Shown piece after piece: positions 48,011 to 59,353 of a stretch of 64,000 nt of DNA. The DNA lies in assembly GCF_014898055.3 (NCBI RefSeq), contig NW_023601104.1, forward strand, positions 73,019,106 through 73,083,105. The letters run 5' to 3'. The stretch's first letter is position 1. Every line of letters starts with the position of its first letter. The position numbers and the translations under genes are program-made. Below the pieces are notes generated by a model. The model was given only the letters and a program-made list of their open reading frames with translations, was not told the DNA's origin and ran no database searches. The DNA comes from Talpa occidentalis (Eukaryota > Chordata > Mammalia > Eulipotyphla > Talpidae).

Positions 48011-48497
48011 GCCTTCACCAGTAAGCTCTCAAAAAAGAGAACGATGTACCTTTGCTTTTGATCCTGCTCCAAGTTTATGCAAAATCAGCCTGATGGAATG
48101 AAAATGTATTCAGAAAGAGGTGACAAAAAAGAGAGATTTCCATGTCTTTTCTCTTAACTTGGATACCCAGTTAACAAGGTGTTTATCAATAAGGAAAAAA
48201 CAAGTCATATTTTCTTGTACAAGTTTCAAAGTTTGCCTGTAGTTCCTCTCCAGAAGCATGTTGGATTGGACAGACACTTTTTCATATAAACAATTGTTTT
48301 GGTGATAGGGATGATAGCCAGAAAAATCTATGCCAACTTTGGGTATAAATTCCCATGGTCAGGTTTTGTTAGCTATCCCCCTTGAAATTTAATATTTATC
48401 TCCCATTAACATATTAAAAATGAGAGAATTAAAGCAGCTGTGGCCAGTTTAGCCAGGATCCCAACATATAATACTATATATATCCCAATATATAACA

Positions 48498-48579
<82 letters not shown>

Positions 48580-49049
48580 CTCCAGCTTCTTTTCTACTTC
48601 TTCCTCTCAGGTCATAGCTGTATAAGTTGAGTGAGGAATTTCATGTCATTCAGAAATTTCAGATGAACATAGAAATTTCATGTTTCTGATTCTATTAACC
48701 TTATCTGAGTTAAATAAAGCAAATATACAGTTGTTCTTCAGACAGCTCAGAAAGAAGTCAATAATAACTCCTGGTTATGGGGTTGGTGGCTGGTGGATCC
48801 CTAGGGTGGGCCAGACTTAGAGTGACATTTAGTGAAAACAAAGTCAAGGCTATAGGTACAATGATATGAGGTTCTTGGACAACTCCAAAGCCTACCTGAG
48901 TTTTAAGAGAGTTTTTAACCTTTATAACTACATCCATACATCTGTTTGAACTTTTACTATGTTTTACCCACTGCATGTACACCAAATCCATACTTTAGTC
49001 TAGTTCTCATGTCAGTTCTAAGAATCTTTCCTAAAATCAGTTATCTTTT
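48011..49049. other. Unrecognised DNA with a long (CA)n
   Basis: No gene or named repeat apart from the dinucleotide run at 48,500-48,572. Confidence 0.4.
48500..48572. repeat. (CA)n microsatellite, about 36 units
   Basis: Uninterrupted CA run followed by TATATAT. Length makes it very likely polymorphic. The open frame across it encodes only alternating His/Thr. Confidence 0.98.
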
Positions 49050-49580
49050 GAAGGAGCATTGTATTTTTCAGACAAGCAGTTGAATATACCATATCTTATT
49101 TATCCATGTACAAGCTGATGGACAGTGAGCTGTTTTGACATTTTGGCTTATATGAGTAATGCTGCTAGATTTTTGTGTAAACATATGTTTTCATAGCCCT
49201 TGGTTATATACCTAGAAGTGGAAGTGCTGGCATTATATTAACTTTATGTTTGACTTTTAGAAAAGCTGCCAGAATTTTCCCCAAAACCTGCATCATTTTG
49301 CATTTCCAATAACATTGCAATTTCTCCACATTCTTGTCAACGTTTGTTATAATCTTTTGATCATAACCATTCTTGTGGGTGTAAAGTGGTATCCCATGTG
49401 GCTTTGATTTGAATTTCCCTAATGGCTAATGATGTTGAACATCTTTTGATTTGTATACCTTCTTCAGATAAATATCCTTTGCCTACTTATTAACTAGGTT
49501 GTCTTTTATTATTAGGTTGTATATCATTGTTCTTAAATTATTTTTTCATTAGATATTAATTCTGAGTCAAGGATGTTTTT
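49050..49580 (-). mobile_element. Old LINE-1 ORF2 fragment
   Basis: Antisense L1: GGTTATATACCTAGAAGTGG, CCAATAACATTGCAATTTCT, GGTGTAAAGTGGTATCCCAT and GATTTGAATTTCCCTAATGG. Confidence 0.9.
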
Positions 49581-49599
49581 GTTTAAGCATTTAAGTGTG

Positions 49600-50320
49600 T
49601 TGCTCCAGAAAAATTACCATTAGGCAAATACCATATAAAAACTGTCATCAATTATATCCATAGACAGATACTAGTGAAAGGTTGAGGAAAAACAGAGATA
49701 CTTGCATCATTTCAGAGTATTTCCTACATCACACTTCTAATTACAAAGAAAGAAATAGTAACTTTACAGCGAAGGAACATGATCTATACCAACTGATCAA
49801 AGTTAACATCAGGAATGAGACACCTTGACATCATGAACTCTCTGATACGATATACCGAGAACAATATAACATCACTTCTGTGATATTCTTGGCCAAAAAT
49901 GCATAACTTTATTCTACCTACCAAAAAACACTGGAAAACTCAAACTGAGACACATTTCATAAAATAACTGACCAGTACACTTCAAAAATAGTAGAAATAA
50001 ACAATAAGGAAAAACTAGGAAATGTCACATGTTGTTAGAGATGACATGTAACAACTAAATATGAATTGGGATCCTGAATTAGATACTGCACCAGAAAAAG
50101 AATATTTGCAGAAAAACTGATGAAATCAACTAAGATCTGTAGTTTGGTTAATAGTATTGTACCAGTGTTAATTTCTTAGCTTTGACTTTTAACAATGCTT
50201 ATGGAACCCTTAAAGTTAGCAGATATTAAAGTTGGCAGAAAGGTAGACAAAAATTCTCTGCACTGCTTTTGTGATAAGTTTGTATGTCTAAAATTATTTC
50301 AAAATGTTGTTATTTTTTCA
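49600..50320 (+). repeat. Ancient repeat, probably L1M 3' UTR, copy 2
   Basis: CATTTCATAAAATAACTGAC, GGGATCCTGAATTAGATACT, TAGTATTGTACCAGTGTTAA and TGTATGTCTAAAATTATTTC parallel the copy at 45,785-46,270. Confidence 0.55.
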
Positions 50321-50394
50321 TTCCACTGTTATCTGACCTCTATCATTTCTGATGAAAAGTGGATGATAATTAAAGTCATTTTTCTTCTGATGTA

Positions 50395-50985
50395 ATATGT
50401 CATTTTTCTCTGGCCACTTTCATTATTTTGTCTTTATCTTTGATGTCAGCAATTTGCTTTGATGCACGGAGGCACAGCTCTTTGTGTTTATTCTGTGTGG
50501 TTTTAACTAAGATTCTTGAATCTCTAAATGGATGTCTTCCAATAAATTAGGGGAATTTTCAGCTGTTTTATCTTTCATTTTCTTTCTGTCTCAATCTTTT
50601 TCCCCTCTCTCGCTCAGATTCCATGTATATCTATGCTACTACTTTCGTTGTCCTTTAGTTGCATGAGACTGTTTTTTTCAAACATTCTTTTTCTATCTTC
50701 TTCATATTGGATAATTTCTATTGATCTAGCTATCCTCACACTCACTGAGGAATCTGTCATCCATATTTTTTTTAGTTAAGCCCACTCAGTGAATTTTTAA
50801 TTTCATATTTTATACATTTTAATTCAGATTTTATACTTTTTAATTCCAGAATTTACATAGGTTTTTTATATAGTATTTCTTTACTGAGATTCTTCGATTT
50901 TAATTTATTGCAAGCATATTTTCCTAACTTTCTCAGAGTTGGTCTTGGCTTACTGACTTTTCTGTTAAGACCGGGGCGTATTTCC
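50395..50985 (-). repeat. Old LINE-1-type sequence, antisense
   Basis: TTTTTCTCTGGCCACTTTCA, GGATAATTTCTATTGATCTA and CCCACTCAGTGAATTTTTAA follow an old antisense L1-like segment. Exact element uncertain. Confidence 0.55.
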
Positions 50986-51755
50986 TTGGTTCGTCATATG
51001 TCAAATATTTTAAAGTGGATGTGAGAACTTCTCAATGCTATCTAAGAGAGAGACTCTGGATTCTTTTATATTCTTCCAAAAAAAGTTGATGTTTTTCTTT
51101 TCACAATTAATTTGATTGGATCAAGTTAAAAACTGTCCCTTAAGCAAGAGCTCAAATCTTCTACCTCATTGGCCTTCCCCTGAGGTACTTAGAGTATGTC
51201 CCAGGCATGCAAGTTTCAGGGGTCAGAAACTTGGGCAGAGTTTACATACAGAGTTTGGGGCTCTGGCCTCTCCTTTCCAGGATACTAGTCTCACTTCCCA
51301 GTCCCTCTGGTGTTCCTGACGTCCATCCTCTATTAAGGACAGCAGCACAAGTGTTCTGGGTTTTAATCACCTCATACAATGCTAACTTTGGTCTGCTCTC
51401 AGGCTAACAATCATAAAATTGAAGGTCTTCCTCTTATTGGTCCCTTCTTGTAGGGTTCAACTCCCCTACAGCCTTTGTCCCCCCAACAAGACTATAGGTA
51501 TTATCTGTGGGGAGGTGGAGTCCCATCAAAGCATAGTCAGTCAGGCCCTTGGCTGCCGTTCCTGACCCCTGTTCTCTGGGCCAGTGTCACTTACTAGTTG
51601 ACAAACACATCAAAGAGAAGCAGCTCAGACTCATTTCTAGGCTCATTTCTATGCTTCTGCAGCAGCATCTTCACATTCTTCCTTACTCTGTAGTGCTCAC
51701 TCCAGTTATGATCTCCCAAGCGCCATCACACAGCAGAAAATGCTGGCCAGCTTCA

Positions 51756-51758
<3 letters not shown>
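50986..51758. other. Unrecognised non-coding DNA
   Basis: No gene or named repeat recognised. Confidence 0.4.

Positions 51759-51800
<42 letters not shown>
51759..51800. repeat. (TA)n microsatellite, about 21 units
   Basis: Uninterrupted AT/TA run. Open frames crossing it on both strands encode alternating Ile/Tyr and are not genes. Confidence 0.98.
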
Positions 51801-51803
<3 letters not shown>

Positions 51804-51818
51804 AAAAGGGCAGGTTTA

Positions 51819-52020
51819 TTTTAAAAAGGGAGAGAAGACTAAAGAACACTTGCATAGCCACAAACAGGCACAAAGAGCTACCCCTGAAAGGGACAGTTTT
51901 GTTAAAGAAATGTCTGCATGGACATGGGCAAGCAGTCTTGGAAGAGCTGCCTCTGCTGTTTTGTAAAGGGAGAGAGTGGGTGATGACAAGCACCCCCACA
52001 GGCACAGGTGGGCAGGAGGG
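51819..52020. repeat. Imperfect tandem repeat, units of about 60-78 bp
   Basis: Three blocks start with TTTT(A/G)(T)AAAG at 51,819, 51,897 and 51,959. The first two share TGCAT(A/G)G(C/A)CA, CA(G/A)GCA and AGAGCT(A/G)CC(C/T)CTG. The third is truncated. Such repeats are common in LTR U3 regions, but no LTR ends are identified. Confidence 0.6.
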
Positions 52021-52439
52021 CTGCTACCCAGCTGCACTTTTTCTTAGCAGGTGCTTTTTCTCTTACTTTTCCAGACCATTTACGAAATTGGCAACTGTCT
52101 CAGTTGGGGAAAAGTACAGGCTGTCAGGCTTGCTTTGCCAGGATCATGGCCCTCCTGTCCTGGCCACCTTAGCAGCTCTCCAGTGCTTCAAACAAGAAGT
52201 TTTATTTTGCCTTTATCCTTGGTTTCCAATTACTCATGGCAGAAGATTAGGTCTGCTACAAACGAGTTTGCTACTACTAGAAGTGGAACTTTATCATCAA
52301 CATTTTGAAAAATATCCTCCATGATTCACATAAACTTGCAGCAACAAGAAGACAATTTTGATTTTAAAAAACATTTATAGAAGATAAAAGGGAGTTTTAG
52401 AGGTTTAATTCAAGTCAGTGAACTCCATGTATCATAGCA
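52021..52439. other. Unrecognised non-coding DNA
   Basis: Continues the block with the tandem repeats. The 194-codon open frame (51,740-52,324) spanning the TA run and this region has no recognisable domain. Confidence 0.4.
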
Positions 52440-52635
52440 GACAATACCACTGACTTTGGAATATCAAGTTCTGAACTCAAATCCTTCTCCACTGTCTCTA
52501 GACAAAGAAATTTTGACAAATTACTTGAGTTCAGTTTTCTCACCTGCAAAAAGGAGACAATAGTACCTACTTCCTTAAGTTATTAGGAGAGAACTAAATT
52601 AATTATTATTTGTAAATCCCTTAGTATGTAGATAG
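52440..52635 (+). repeat. MIR SINE
   Basis: CTGAACTCAAATCCTTCTCC, GACAAATTACTTGAGTTCAG, CTCACCTGCAAAAAGGAGAC and TAGTACCTACTTCCTTAAGT are plus-strand MIR. Confidence 0.9.
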
Positions 52636-52645
52636 GTAGGTAGAT

Positions 52646-52679
<34 letters not shown>

Positions 52680-52680
52680 C
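52631..52680. repeat. (GATA)n microsatellite
   Basis: GATAGGTAGGTAGAT followed by at least eight GATA units. Confidence 0.97.
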
Positions 52681-52907
52681 TACTAGCTACATATTATAAA
52701 TAATATATAGCTAGTATAAGAATTTAATGAATTCATTTCTGTACAAAAACACAAAACTACAAGAAAGTACTATGTTTTTAACCTTCTTTTCCCTTTTTAG
52801 CATTAGAATAATACAGTGGTTCATATACATCAGAGCTGAGAAACTGTTGAGGATAAAACAGAAAAGAATCTAAAGGCCATAGCGTGAAATGTATGCATTC
52901 ATTTTCT

Positions 52908-53217
52908 TTTTCTTTTTTTTTTTTTTAAAGATTTCAGCACTTTTTTTTTTAAGATTTATTTATTTATTTATACAAGCACTGGGTATAGTCAGAAGCGCGG
53001 GAGGGCGAGAGAATTCACCAGAGCCAGACGGGGAGCAGAGCAGGCAGAAGAACCGAAGTACACTGCTGAGGGGAGCAGCAGGCGGCAGGAGAGGTCTGCG
53101 CGCCATGTGGGACCCTCCTCCGGTGGCCAGAGAGCAGCCAGGGATCGAACTGGTGCTGCAGAGGCTACGGGCAGCTTCGCAACCCAGCGCTCAACCACTG
53201 CGCCACGGGGGAGGCCC
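52908..53217 (-). mobile_element. tRNA-derived SINE, CpG-rich young subfamily
   Basis: T-rich tail with two T runs at the left (52,908-52,950), TTTATTTATTTATACAAGC, minus-strand B box near 53,143 (GGGATCGAACTGG on plus) and head complement GCGCCACGGGGGAGGCC. A perfect 14-bp duplication TGCATTCATTTTCT flanks it at 52,894-52,907 and 53,218-53,231. The open frames inside it (52,889-53,248 plus; 52,989-53,222 minus) are SINE translations. Confidence 0.95.
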
Positions 53218-53665
53218 TGCATTCATTTTCTATTGCTGCTCCAGCTAATTACCACAAACTCAGTAGCTTAAAACAACACAAATATATGATCTTACAATTT
53301 TGCAAGTCACAAGTCCAAAATGGTTTGACAAGGCTGTTCCTTCTGAAGGTTCTAAGAGAAGATGGCTTTCCTTGTCTTTTCCAGTACCTCAAGACTGCCC
53401 GCATCCCATCTCACAGATCTCACAGACTGGCTGAGGCCTCTACCCCTGTTGTCACATCACCTTCTCTGACTCTTGCCTCCCTCTTATAAGGACCTTTGTA
53501 ATGACATTGGGTTCACCCAGATCATCCAGGGGAATCTTCTCATCTCAAGGCCCCTAATTTAATGACATCTACAAAATCACTATTGCTATGTAAGGAAACC
53601 CATTGGCAGGTTTGGTATATTGGTCAGTGGACATTTTCGGGGGGAGTTCATAACTCTGTCTATAA
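53218..53665 (-). mobile_element. MLT1-type LTR (ERVL-MaLR), antisense
   Basis: CATTTTCTATTGCTGCTCCA, TTACCACAAACTCAGTAGCT, TAAAACAACACAAATATATG, GATGGCTTTCCTTGTCTTTT, TAAGGACCTTTGTAATGACA and GGTTCACCCAGATCATCCAG follow MLT1 reversed. No internal retroviral sequence. Confidence 0.9.
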
Positions 53666-54319
53666 CACTGTGCCACTATGAATTAAGTGCCATCTTCAAA
53701 CTGAACTCAAATTGTCTTGTTTTAGACATACTGGCTTTTAGATGAGTTTGAGCATCCACTTAGATTGTCTCTTTATTGGTGTTAATATGGTCCAAAATCT
53801 TAAAAAAATGATTTTTTAACCTCTAGCTAGCTCCATATCAGATTCTGAATTGCTAGGCAGTAGGCAATCATGTCTCAGAACCATCATTTCAGATAACATT
53901 TTTACTAGTTACATAGACTTCACTCTTGATTGAGTGGTTTTCAAAAGAATTTCTATTGTCTGGCAAGCATTGGAGAGATGAAAATAAGGATCATTTGGCC
54001 ATTACCTTCCCTTTTTTTTTTTGAAAGTGCTGAATAGCCCTTTTTTCCAGTAATTTTTTTTTTAAACAGATATTCTTTTGTTAGGCAATCAACCACTCTA
54101 ATAATTATACTATTGTCTGCTTCTCACTGTTTCTCACCATGATCCAGGCTACTTTCTTTCCTTTGTACCTGCACACCCACCCCTATCCAGTGCTCCCTTC
54201 TGCCTTTTGCCTACTTTAAGCACCCTTATGAGAACTATCTGTCTTCACCACTTTCATCTAAAGATTTGAGGCCTCTGTCTTTATAAGGTAAATACATGAG
54301 GTAGGATGACCTGGCCATG
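53666..54319. other. Unrecognised non-coding DNA
   Basis: No gene or named repeat. Confidence 0.4.
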
Positions 54320-55060
54320 ATAACCACCTGTGTCAAAATTGGAGTGAATAGAAAATTAATTCCATTTCTCTGTTGTATCACAGGCCAATGCAGGTTGGCA
54401 GAATGTATGAGGGATACTCTATATTTCACACAGCCTTTAGGGATGCAGGCTTCTTTCATTTTGAGGCTGAAACATGCCTCTGGCTCTACGGGAGACTACA
54501 GATGAAGGAAGTGAGAGAAGGTTCACATATGGGAGGGTTATGGGCCATGCCTAAATGTGGCCTATGTCACTTCTGCTTACATCTATTAGCAAGATTCCAG
54601 TCACTTGGCTATACTTAATTGATTACAAGGTAGTTTGGGAAAAGAGTTCCCAGGAAGAAAAGAAAAATTCTGGTGGGACCTCCCTGGTGGCGCAAGGGGT
54701 TACGATGCAGCACTATGAAGCAATCTGCAGCCACTGCAGCATGAGTTCAATCCCTGGCCAGGGAGGTGACCCACATGGCACAACAGACCTCTCCACTCGC
54801 CCGCTGCTCCCCTCAGCAGTGTATTTCAGTACATCTGCCTGTTCTGCTCCCTACTCTGTCTCTGGTAAATCCTCTCACCATCCCCACACACACACCTCTG
54901 GCCTGTACCCCAGTTCTTGTATACATATATAAATAAATCTTAAAAAAAAAAAGAAAGAAAAATACTGGTGAGCAGGTAGCCAGTTTGTACAGCAACAAGT
55001 GCCATAGTATGTTGTATAGTGTTGTTGTATTGGAAAAACCTACTCCTTTCCTCCTTTGGG
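54320..55060. repeat. Ancient interspersed repeat split by a SINE
   Basis: GGGATGCAGGCTTCTTTCAT, CATCTATTAGCAAGATTCCA and GTAGTTTGGGAAAAGAG resemble an old eutherian repeat carrying CACTTCTGC...CATTGGCC...GGGAAATGTAGTC phrases. The SINE at 54,676-54,953 interrupts it. About 100 bp of it recurs at 55,855-55,970. Confidence 0.5.
54676..54953 (+). mobile_element. tRNA-derived SINE, older subfamily
   Basis: Head GGACCTCCCTGGTGGCGCAA, degenerate B box (AGTTCAATCCCTGG), tail TATAAATAAATC and poly(A). Imperfect 17-bp duplication AAAGAAAAATTCTGGTG / AAAGAAAAATACTGGTG flanks it. Confidence 0.93.
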
Positions 55061-55109
55061 GTGGTCATATTGAGTTTACACAGAAGAGTTTACTTCTGAC
55101 ACTTCTGGT

Positions 55110-56060
55110 CACCAAATGTGTGGTGCTTCCCTCCATACCCAGTAATTCTCAACAACACTGGCTGGGTGGGTATCCTATGATTCAAATCAATTCGGACACT
55201 CTCTGCCTGGAGATAGCATCAGATCCCATTGGACAAGGGCTTAGTCTCGCCAGCCTATCCTCCACTTCAGCTGCCAATCACAAGTAGGAGTTTCCCAGGT
55301 TACCTACAACTTCTTTTGTCTCAACTACAAGTCAGTTTAATAACCTCCTCTTTGGATTTGATTAATTGTTAAAGTGGCTGACAGAACTCAGGGAAACACT
55401 TAATATTTATCAGATCAATACAGGGCATAATAAAGGATACAGATAAAGAGATACGTAGGGTGAGGTCTAGAAGAGGTCTAGAAGCACAGGAGCTTCCATC
55501 CCCGTGGAATTGGGGTGTATCACCCTCCTGGTATGTGAATGTCTTCACAGACCTGGAAGCTCTCTGAACTCCCTGCTTCTGGGATTCTTATAGATGTTTC
55601 AACACATAGATATAATCAGTCACTAACCCCATTTTCATCCCTCCTCCCTTCTTAAAAGAATTGAGAGCAGAGTTAAAAATTCTAAGCTTTCCATTATGGC
55701 TTGGTCCTTCCAATAACCAGCCCACAAAAAAGCCATCCAGAGTCTCCTCAGTGCAACCAAAATATTCCTGTCACCTAAGAAATTACAAGGGTTTCAGGAA
55801 TGAGAAACAAAGACCAAATATTAGAATAATAGATGTTCTTATGGGAACATGGGGGAATTATGGGCCGGCTCTAAATGTGGTCTCTGTCACTTCTTACATC
55901 TATTAGCAAGATTGCAATCACTTGGCCATCCTTAATTGATTACAAGGTAGGATGGGAAAAGAGTGCTTTTATCATTTGGGAAATTACAAGTGTTTCAGGA
56001 GCTTTGTACCAGGAACTGGGGACAGAAGCCAATATATATTTTCTATAATCATACAATAAT
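55110..56060 (-). mobile_element. ERVL-class LTR, copy 2, rearranged
   Basis: GCTGGGTGGGTATCCTATGA, GTGGCTGACAGAACTCAGGG, GATACAGATAAAGAGATACG and GGAACTGGGGACAGAAGCC parallel the copy at 46,530-47,280. Its end is duplicated: GAAATTACAAG(G/T)GTTTCAGGA appears at about 55,780-55,803 and 55,980-56,003, with foreign sequence similar to 54,540-54,655 between. Confidence 0.65.
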
Positions 56061-56129
56061 ATATTAAAAAAGATATTTTTTGATGCTATTGATGATTTAA
56101 AATTGTATGTCATCCATATTCCTGGCTAG
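56061..56129. other. Unrecognised spacer
   Basis: Short AT-rich spacer between the LTR and L2/MIR pieces. Confidence 0.4.
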
Positions 56130-56212
56130 ATTCTGCAATCTAGGACAGGAATTTTTCATCACATTCTTCTAGATCTTACATTAGTTGCCCAATTAATGTT
56201 TGATGAATGAAT
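56130..56212 (+). repeat. L2 3' end fragment
   Basis: GGACAGGAATTTTTCATCAC and TTAATGTTTGATGAATGAAT resemble the L2 terminus. Confidence 0.6.
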
Positions 56213-56214
56213 CG

Positions 56215-56345
56215 TAGTGTATTGAAGCTAAAAGTGTCCTTGGAGATTTTCTAACCAAAACCATTCATTTTAAATATGAAGAATCAGAAATCTTGAGATG
56301 CTAAGCACTTTACCCATGTTCATTGGAAGGGTTGGGATTCATTTA
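56215..56345 (-). repeat. MIR-like fragment
   Basis: CATTTTAAATATGAAGAATC, AGCACTTTACCCATGTTCAT and GGAAGGGTTGGGATTCATTT follow a diverged antisense MIR. Confidence 0.55.
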
Positions 56346-59340
56346 TCTTTTACACCAGATCAAATGAGACAATCTTTTAAAATAATTTATTTTGTTTCCC
56401 AGATCAAATGAAAATCTAAACAAATGTATCAGAACTTGCACATATAAACAAGTATCATTTGCTCCAAAGAAGCTTCTTTGGGAGTCTCTATACTAGTCAA
56501 ATATTACTGCCATTTAAAAAATTCATGGGGCTTCATTTTAGGAATTGCTTTCATAGCCCATGGCTTTTTTTTTTTTTTTAAGAATTCCATTAGTAGTGGC
56601 TGATAAATATTCATCCTTTGAGGATGGATTTGATTTTGAGAAACAGAGGTTGTTTGGTGCACATTTCAGTAGATAAATGTGAGTGAAGGTGACCCAGGTG
56701 TTCAATATTGGAAAATAAAATACTGATTTTGATCAAAAAAAAAAAATAGAGGTGAGACTATGTGTCATTTTATGACAAACATTCCCTTATGATTTGCCAA
56801 CCGGCTTGGCTTGGTAGACAACTCCAAAAGAGAGACCTGGGTATTTTGAGCAATAGCATCATGGTTGGAGTAAGTTCAGAGTCCTAATGTGACGGGTTGG
56901 AAGAGATGTAACAGTCATCTGAAATGTAGACATTCCTCGTTTGTATAAACCCCATGTCAGAAATGCCTGTGTTATGAAAATGCCTATGTAAATTTCTAGG
57001 GTCTTAAGATTCTACTAAGAAACTTGAAATGATTTTTAGATACTTCTAGCTCCTTATTCAGAAACCAGGCACAACAGGGGAGTAAAAAGCATTATTCTTC
57101 CAAATTATTCTTTCTGGATAGAATGGAAAGTTTGTAACCTGATCCACCCTTTTTTTGAGAAATACTTAGAAAAATGAGAACTAGACTGTTAAATGCTAAG
57201 AAGTTGACTGTTCACCTCAAGTAATCCTCAGTTCAGGAGCTGAGAAGTTTCTAAAAGCAATTACGTGGTCAATGTGAGGATTCAAGGAAACTTCTATGTC
57301 AACAAGCCCCAGATCAGTGAAGACCTTCCCCTTGCGGATGATAAACAAATAAACGAGAAACAACAGGAATACTTGACGAGTGTTTGCAACACAAAATAGA
57401 GAGAACAATGCTCTATAAAAAGTGCCCAGGATTCTCCTTAATTACCCAAAGTTAAGCAGGGGAACAATGAAGTCAGAGTTCAGAGTTGCTGCTTTTGTTT
57501 CCTACTTCTACATAAAGATCTAAACATCAGTCTTATTACTTTGTACAACACCTGGCCTATTTTGAGAAGTTCCACAGCATTTCCCTGACAATCCAACTTG
57601 AAAGACTTTCAATTGCATAATTATACTCTTGGTAAATTACCACCAGGAGCAAGGACCTGCTTGGAAAGAAAAGGACTTCTGGGCATGTGCTTCTGAGGAA
57701 AGTGCCCTCCTACGCTGTAGGGACCTTTTCTGAAGTAGACATTCATTTTTGAAAAAACGACCAAGTGAAACATGGGATCACAAAAGAATCATCTGAGGGT
57801 TCGACAAAGACCACAGCCTTGGAAGTCTTTAGCTGACATCTGCCCACACAGTTACAGGAACAAGAAGCATCACCGTGATTTCCCTGTGCCGAACCACCCT
57901 TTCCTCAGTCTGAGTCCTGATGCTTTTTGGATGCGGCATTTCCGAGAAAGTAGGAGATGTGCAAATACAAGGCTAGTCGAATTGTTGCATCTGCCTCACT
58001 CCAACTGCTGAGCCTCTTAAAATCTTTTCCCCCCTCAGCCTTTTAGATTGCACTTATCTGAGGAAGTGCTGAACCCAGATGTGTATTCCTGAAAGGGCAG
58101 TTACTCGCAGAAACCAACATCAGGGGGCTTCCTATTTCATATCCCTACAATCACCTCCAGATTAAATTGTCCTCAGATAACAGTCAAAAGCTGACTTCTT
58201 TTTCTGCCAGTTCTGCAAACTCCACCTGGGATGAGAGACCCAGCTGTGCTCTTTTCTGCCTCTCACATCTTCAACAGTAATAAAGCCTCAGCAATTGGAA
58301 TTTAGCTGTCAATTTTCCTGATGAGGCAGCAGGAAAATTAGAAACCATTTCCTAGCCTATAGCTGTGTTGGACCCAGTGAATGCTAACTGGAGCAAAAAG
58401 TTGTGACTGCACACTTACTTACGTCAGCAGCCAGGACCAAGGCGTGGGGAGCCAACATATTGACTAAGAAATGGTTTTTAGATGGTCGTCTTAGTGCCTG
58501 GAACTCCTACTTTTAAAAGAGTCTTCTCTGTAATCAAGGGTTGTTTAAAATCCGATCTCCTCCATTAAAGACAAAACAAACAACTTAGAAATGCATCAAG
58601 CAGATTCCCTAGAGATCAATATAACACAGAAAATGTAATAATGCAAAGCCTAAGCAGCTGAGTTTTCATTTGTGCCTAGCTTCAGAAAGCCAGCCCCTAA
58701 GGGGTCTAAACCTAAGCTTCACTAATTCTTAAAAAGCTCTGTTCCAGGGGTGCTGTCAGCCAACAGCTGGGACAGCTGGATTCCAAAGAAGAGTAAGGAT
58801 CTAATTGAGATAAGAAAGATGTTTGGATTCATGTCAACATTCATTAATGTCCAGACCTCACTCATGTTTTTAACAGGTCACACAGCTTGGATTCTCTAGT
58901 ACGGTAAAAGACATCTCCCCCTGGTGCCAGTGAAGATGGCCCTGGAGACCAAAGTCATTGGAGGCAGTGCCCTTCACTCCACCACCCAAAAGTCTAGTGC
59001 CATAGCTTCTCAGAAAAACTGGTGCTGGCCCACAGGATACAGAGGGCTTTATTTGCTAAGAAGAGAGAAATAAAGAATGAGATAAGTAAGTTGTATTCAT
59101 TCAGCTTTCTGAAGTTGTTAAATTTCCTCCCACATTTGACAGTTATTTTTTTCCCATCACCACTTTTGTTGTCATTGGGAGTTCTGGTTTATGATTTTGA
59201 GTGGGAATTTGGGAGAGTTTGTATAGGGGCTATTAGCTGGATGTGACTAAAGTTATTAGTCTTTATCTCTTTTGTGTGATGACTAATATATATGGGTTTT
59301 TTGGCCACCAGCTACAAAAGACACTAGACCCAGGGAGCTC
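56346..59340. other. Low-repeat DNA, candidate conserved non-coding sequence
   Basis: About 3 kb with few repeats. A 79-codon open frame (57,772-58,011) has unbiased sequence but no domain. 58,240-58,420 reads like conserved non-coding DNA. No exon is supported. Confidence 0.4.
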
Positions 59341-59353
59341 AAGATGTCAATGG

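Noticed and set aside
48440..48625. 61-codon frame rich in His/Thr
   Set aside because: Translation of the (CA)n microsatellite.
51740..52324. 194-codon plus-strand open frame, the longest outside the L1s apart from its antisense 5' UTR frames
   Set aside because: It begins in a (TA)n microsatellite giving alternating Ile/Tyr and continues through tandem repeats; no domain and overlapping minus-strand frames.
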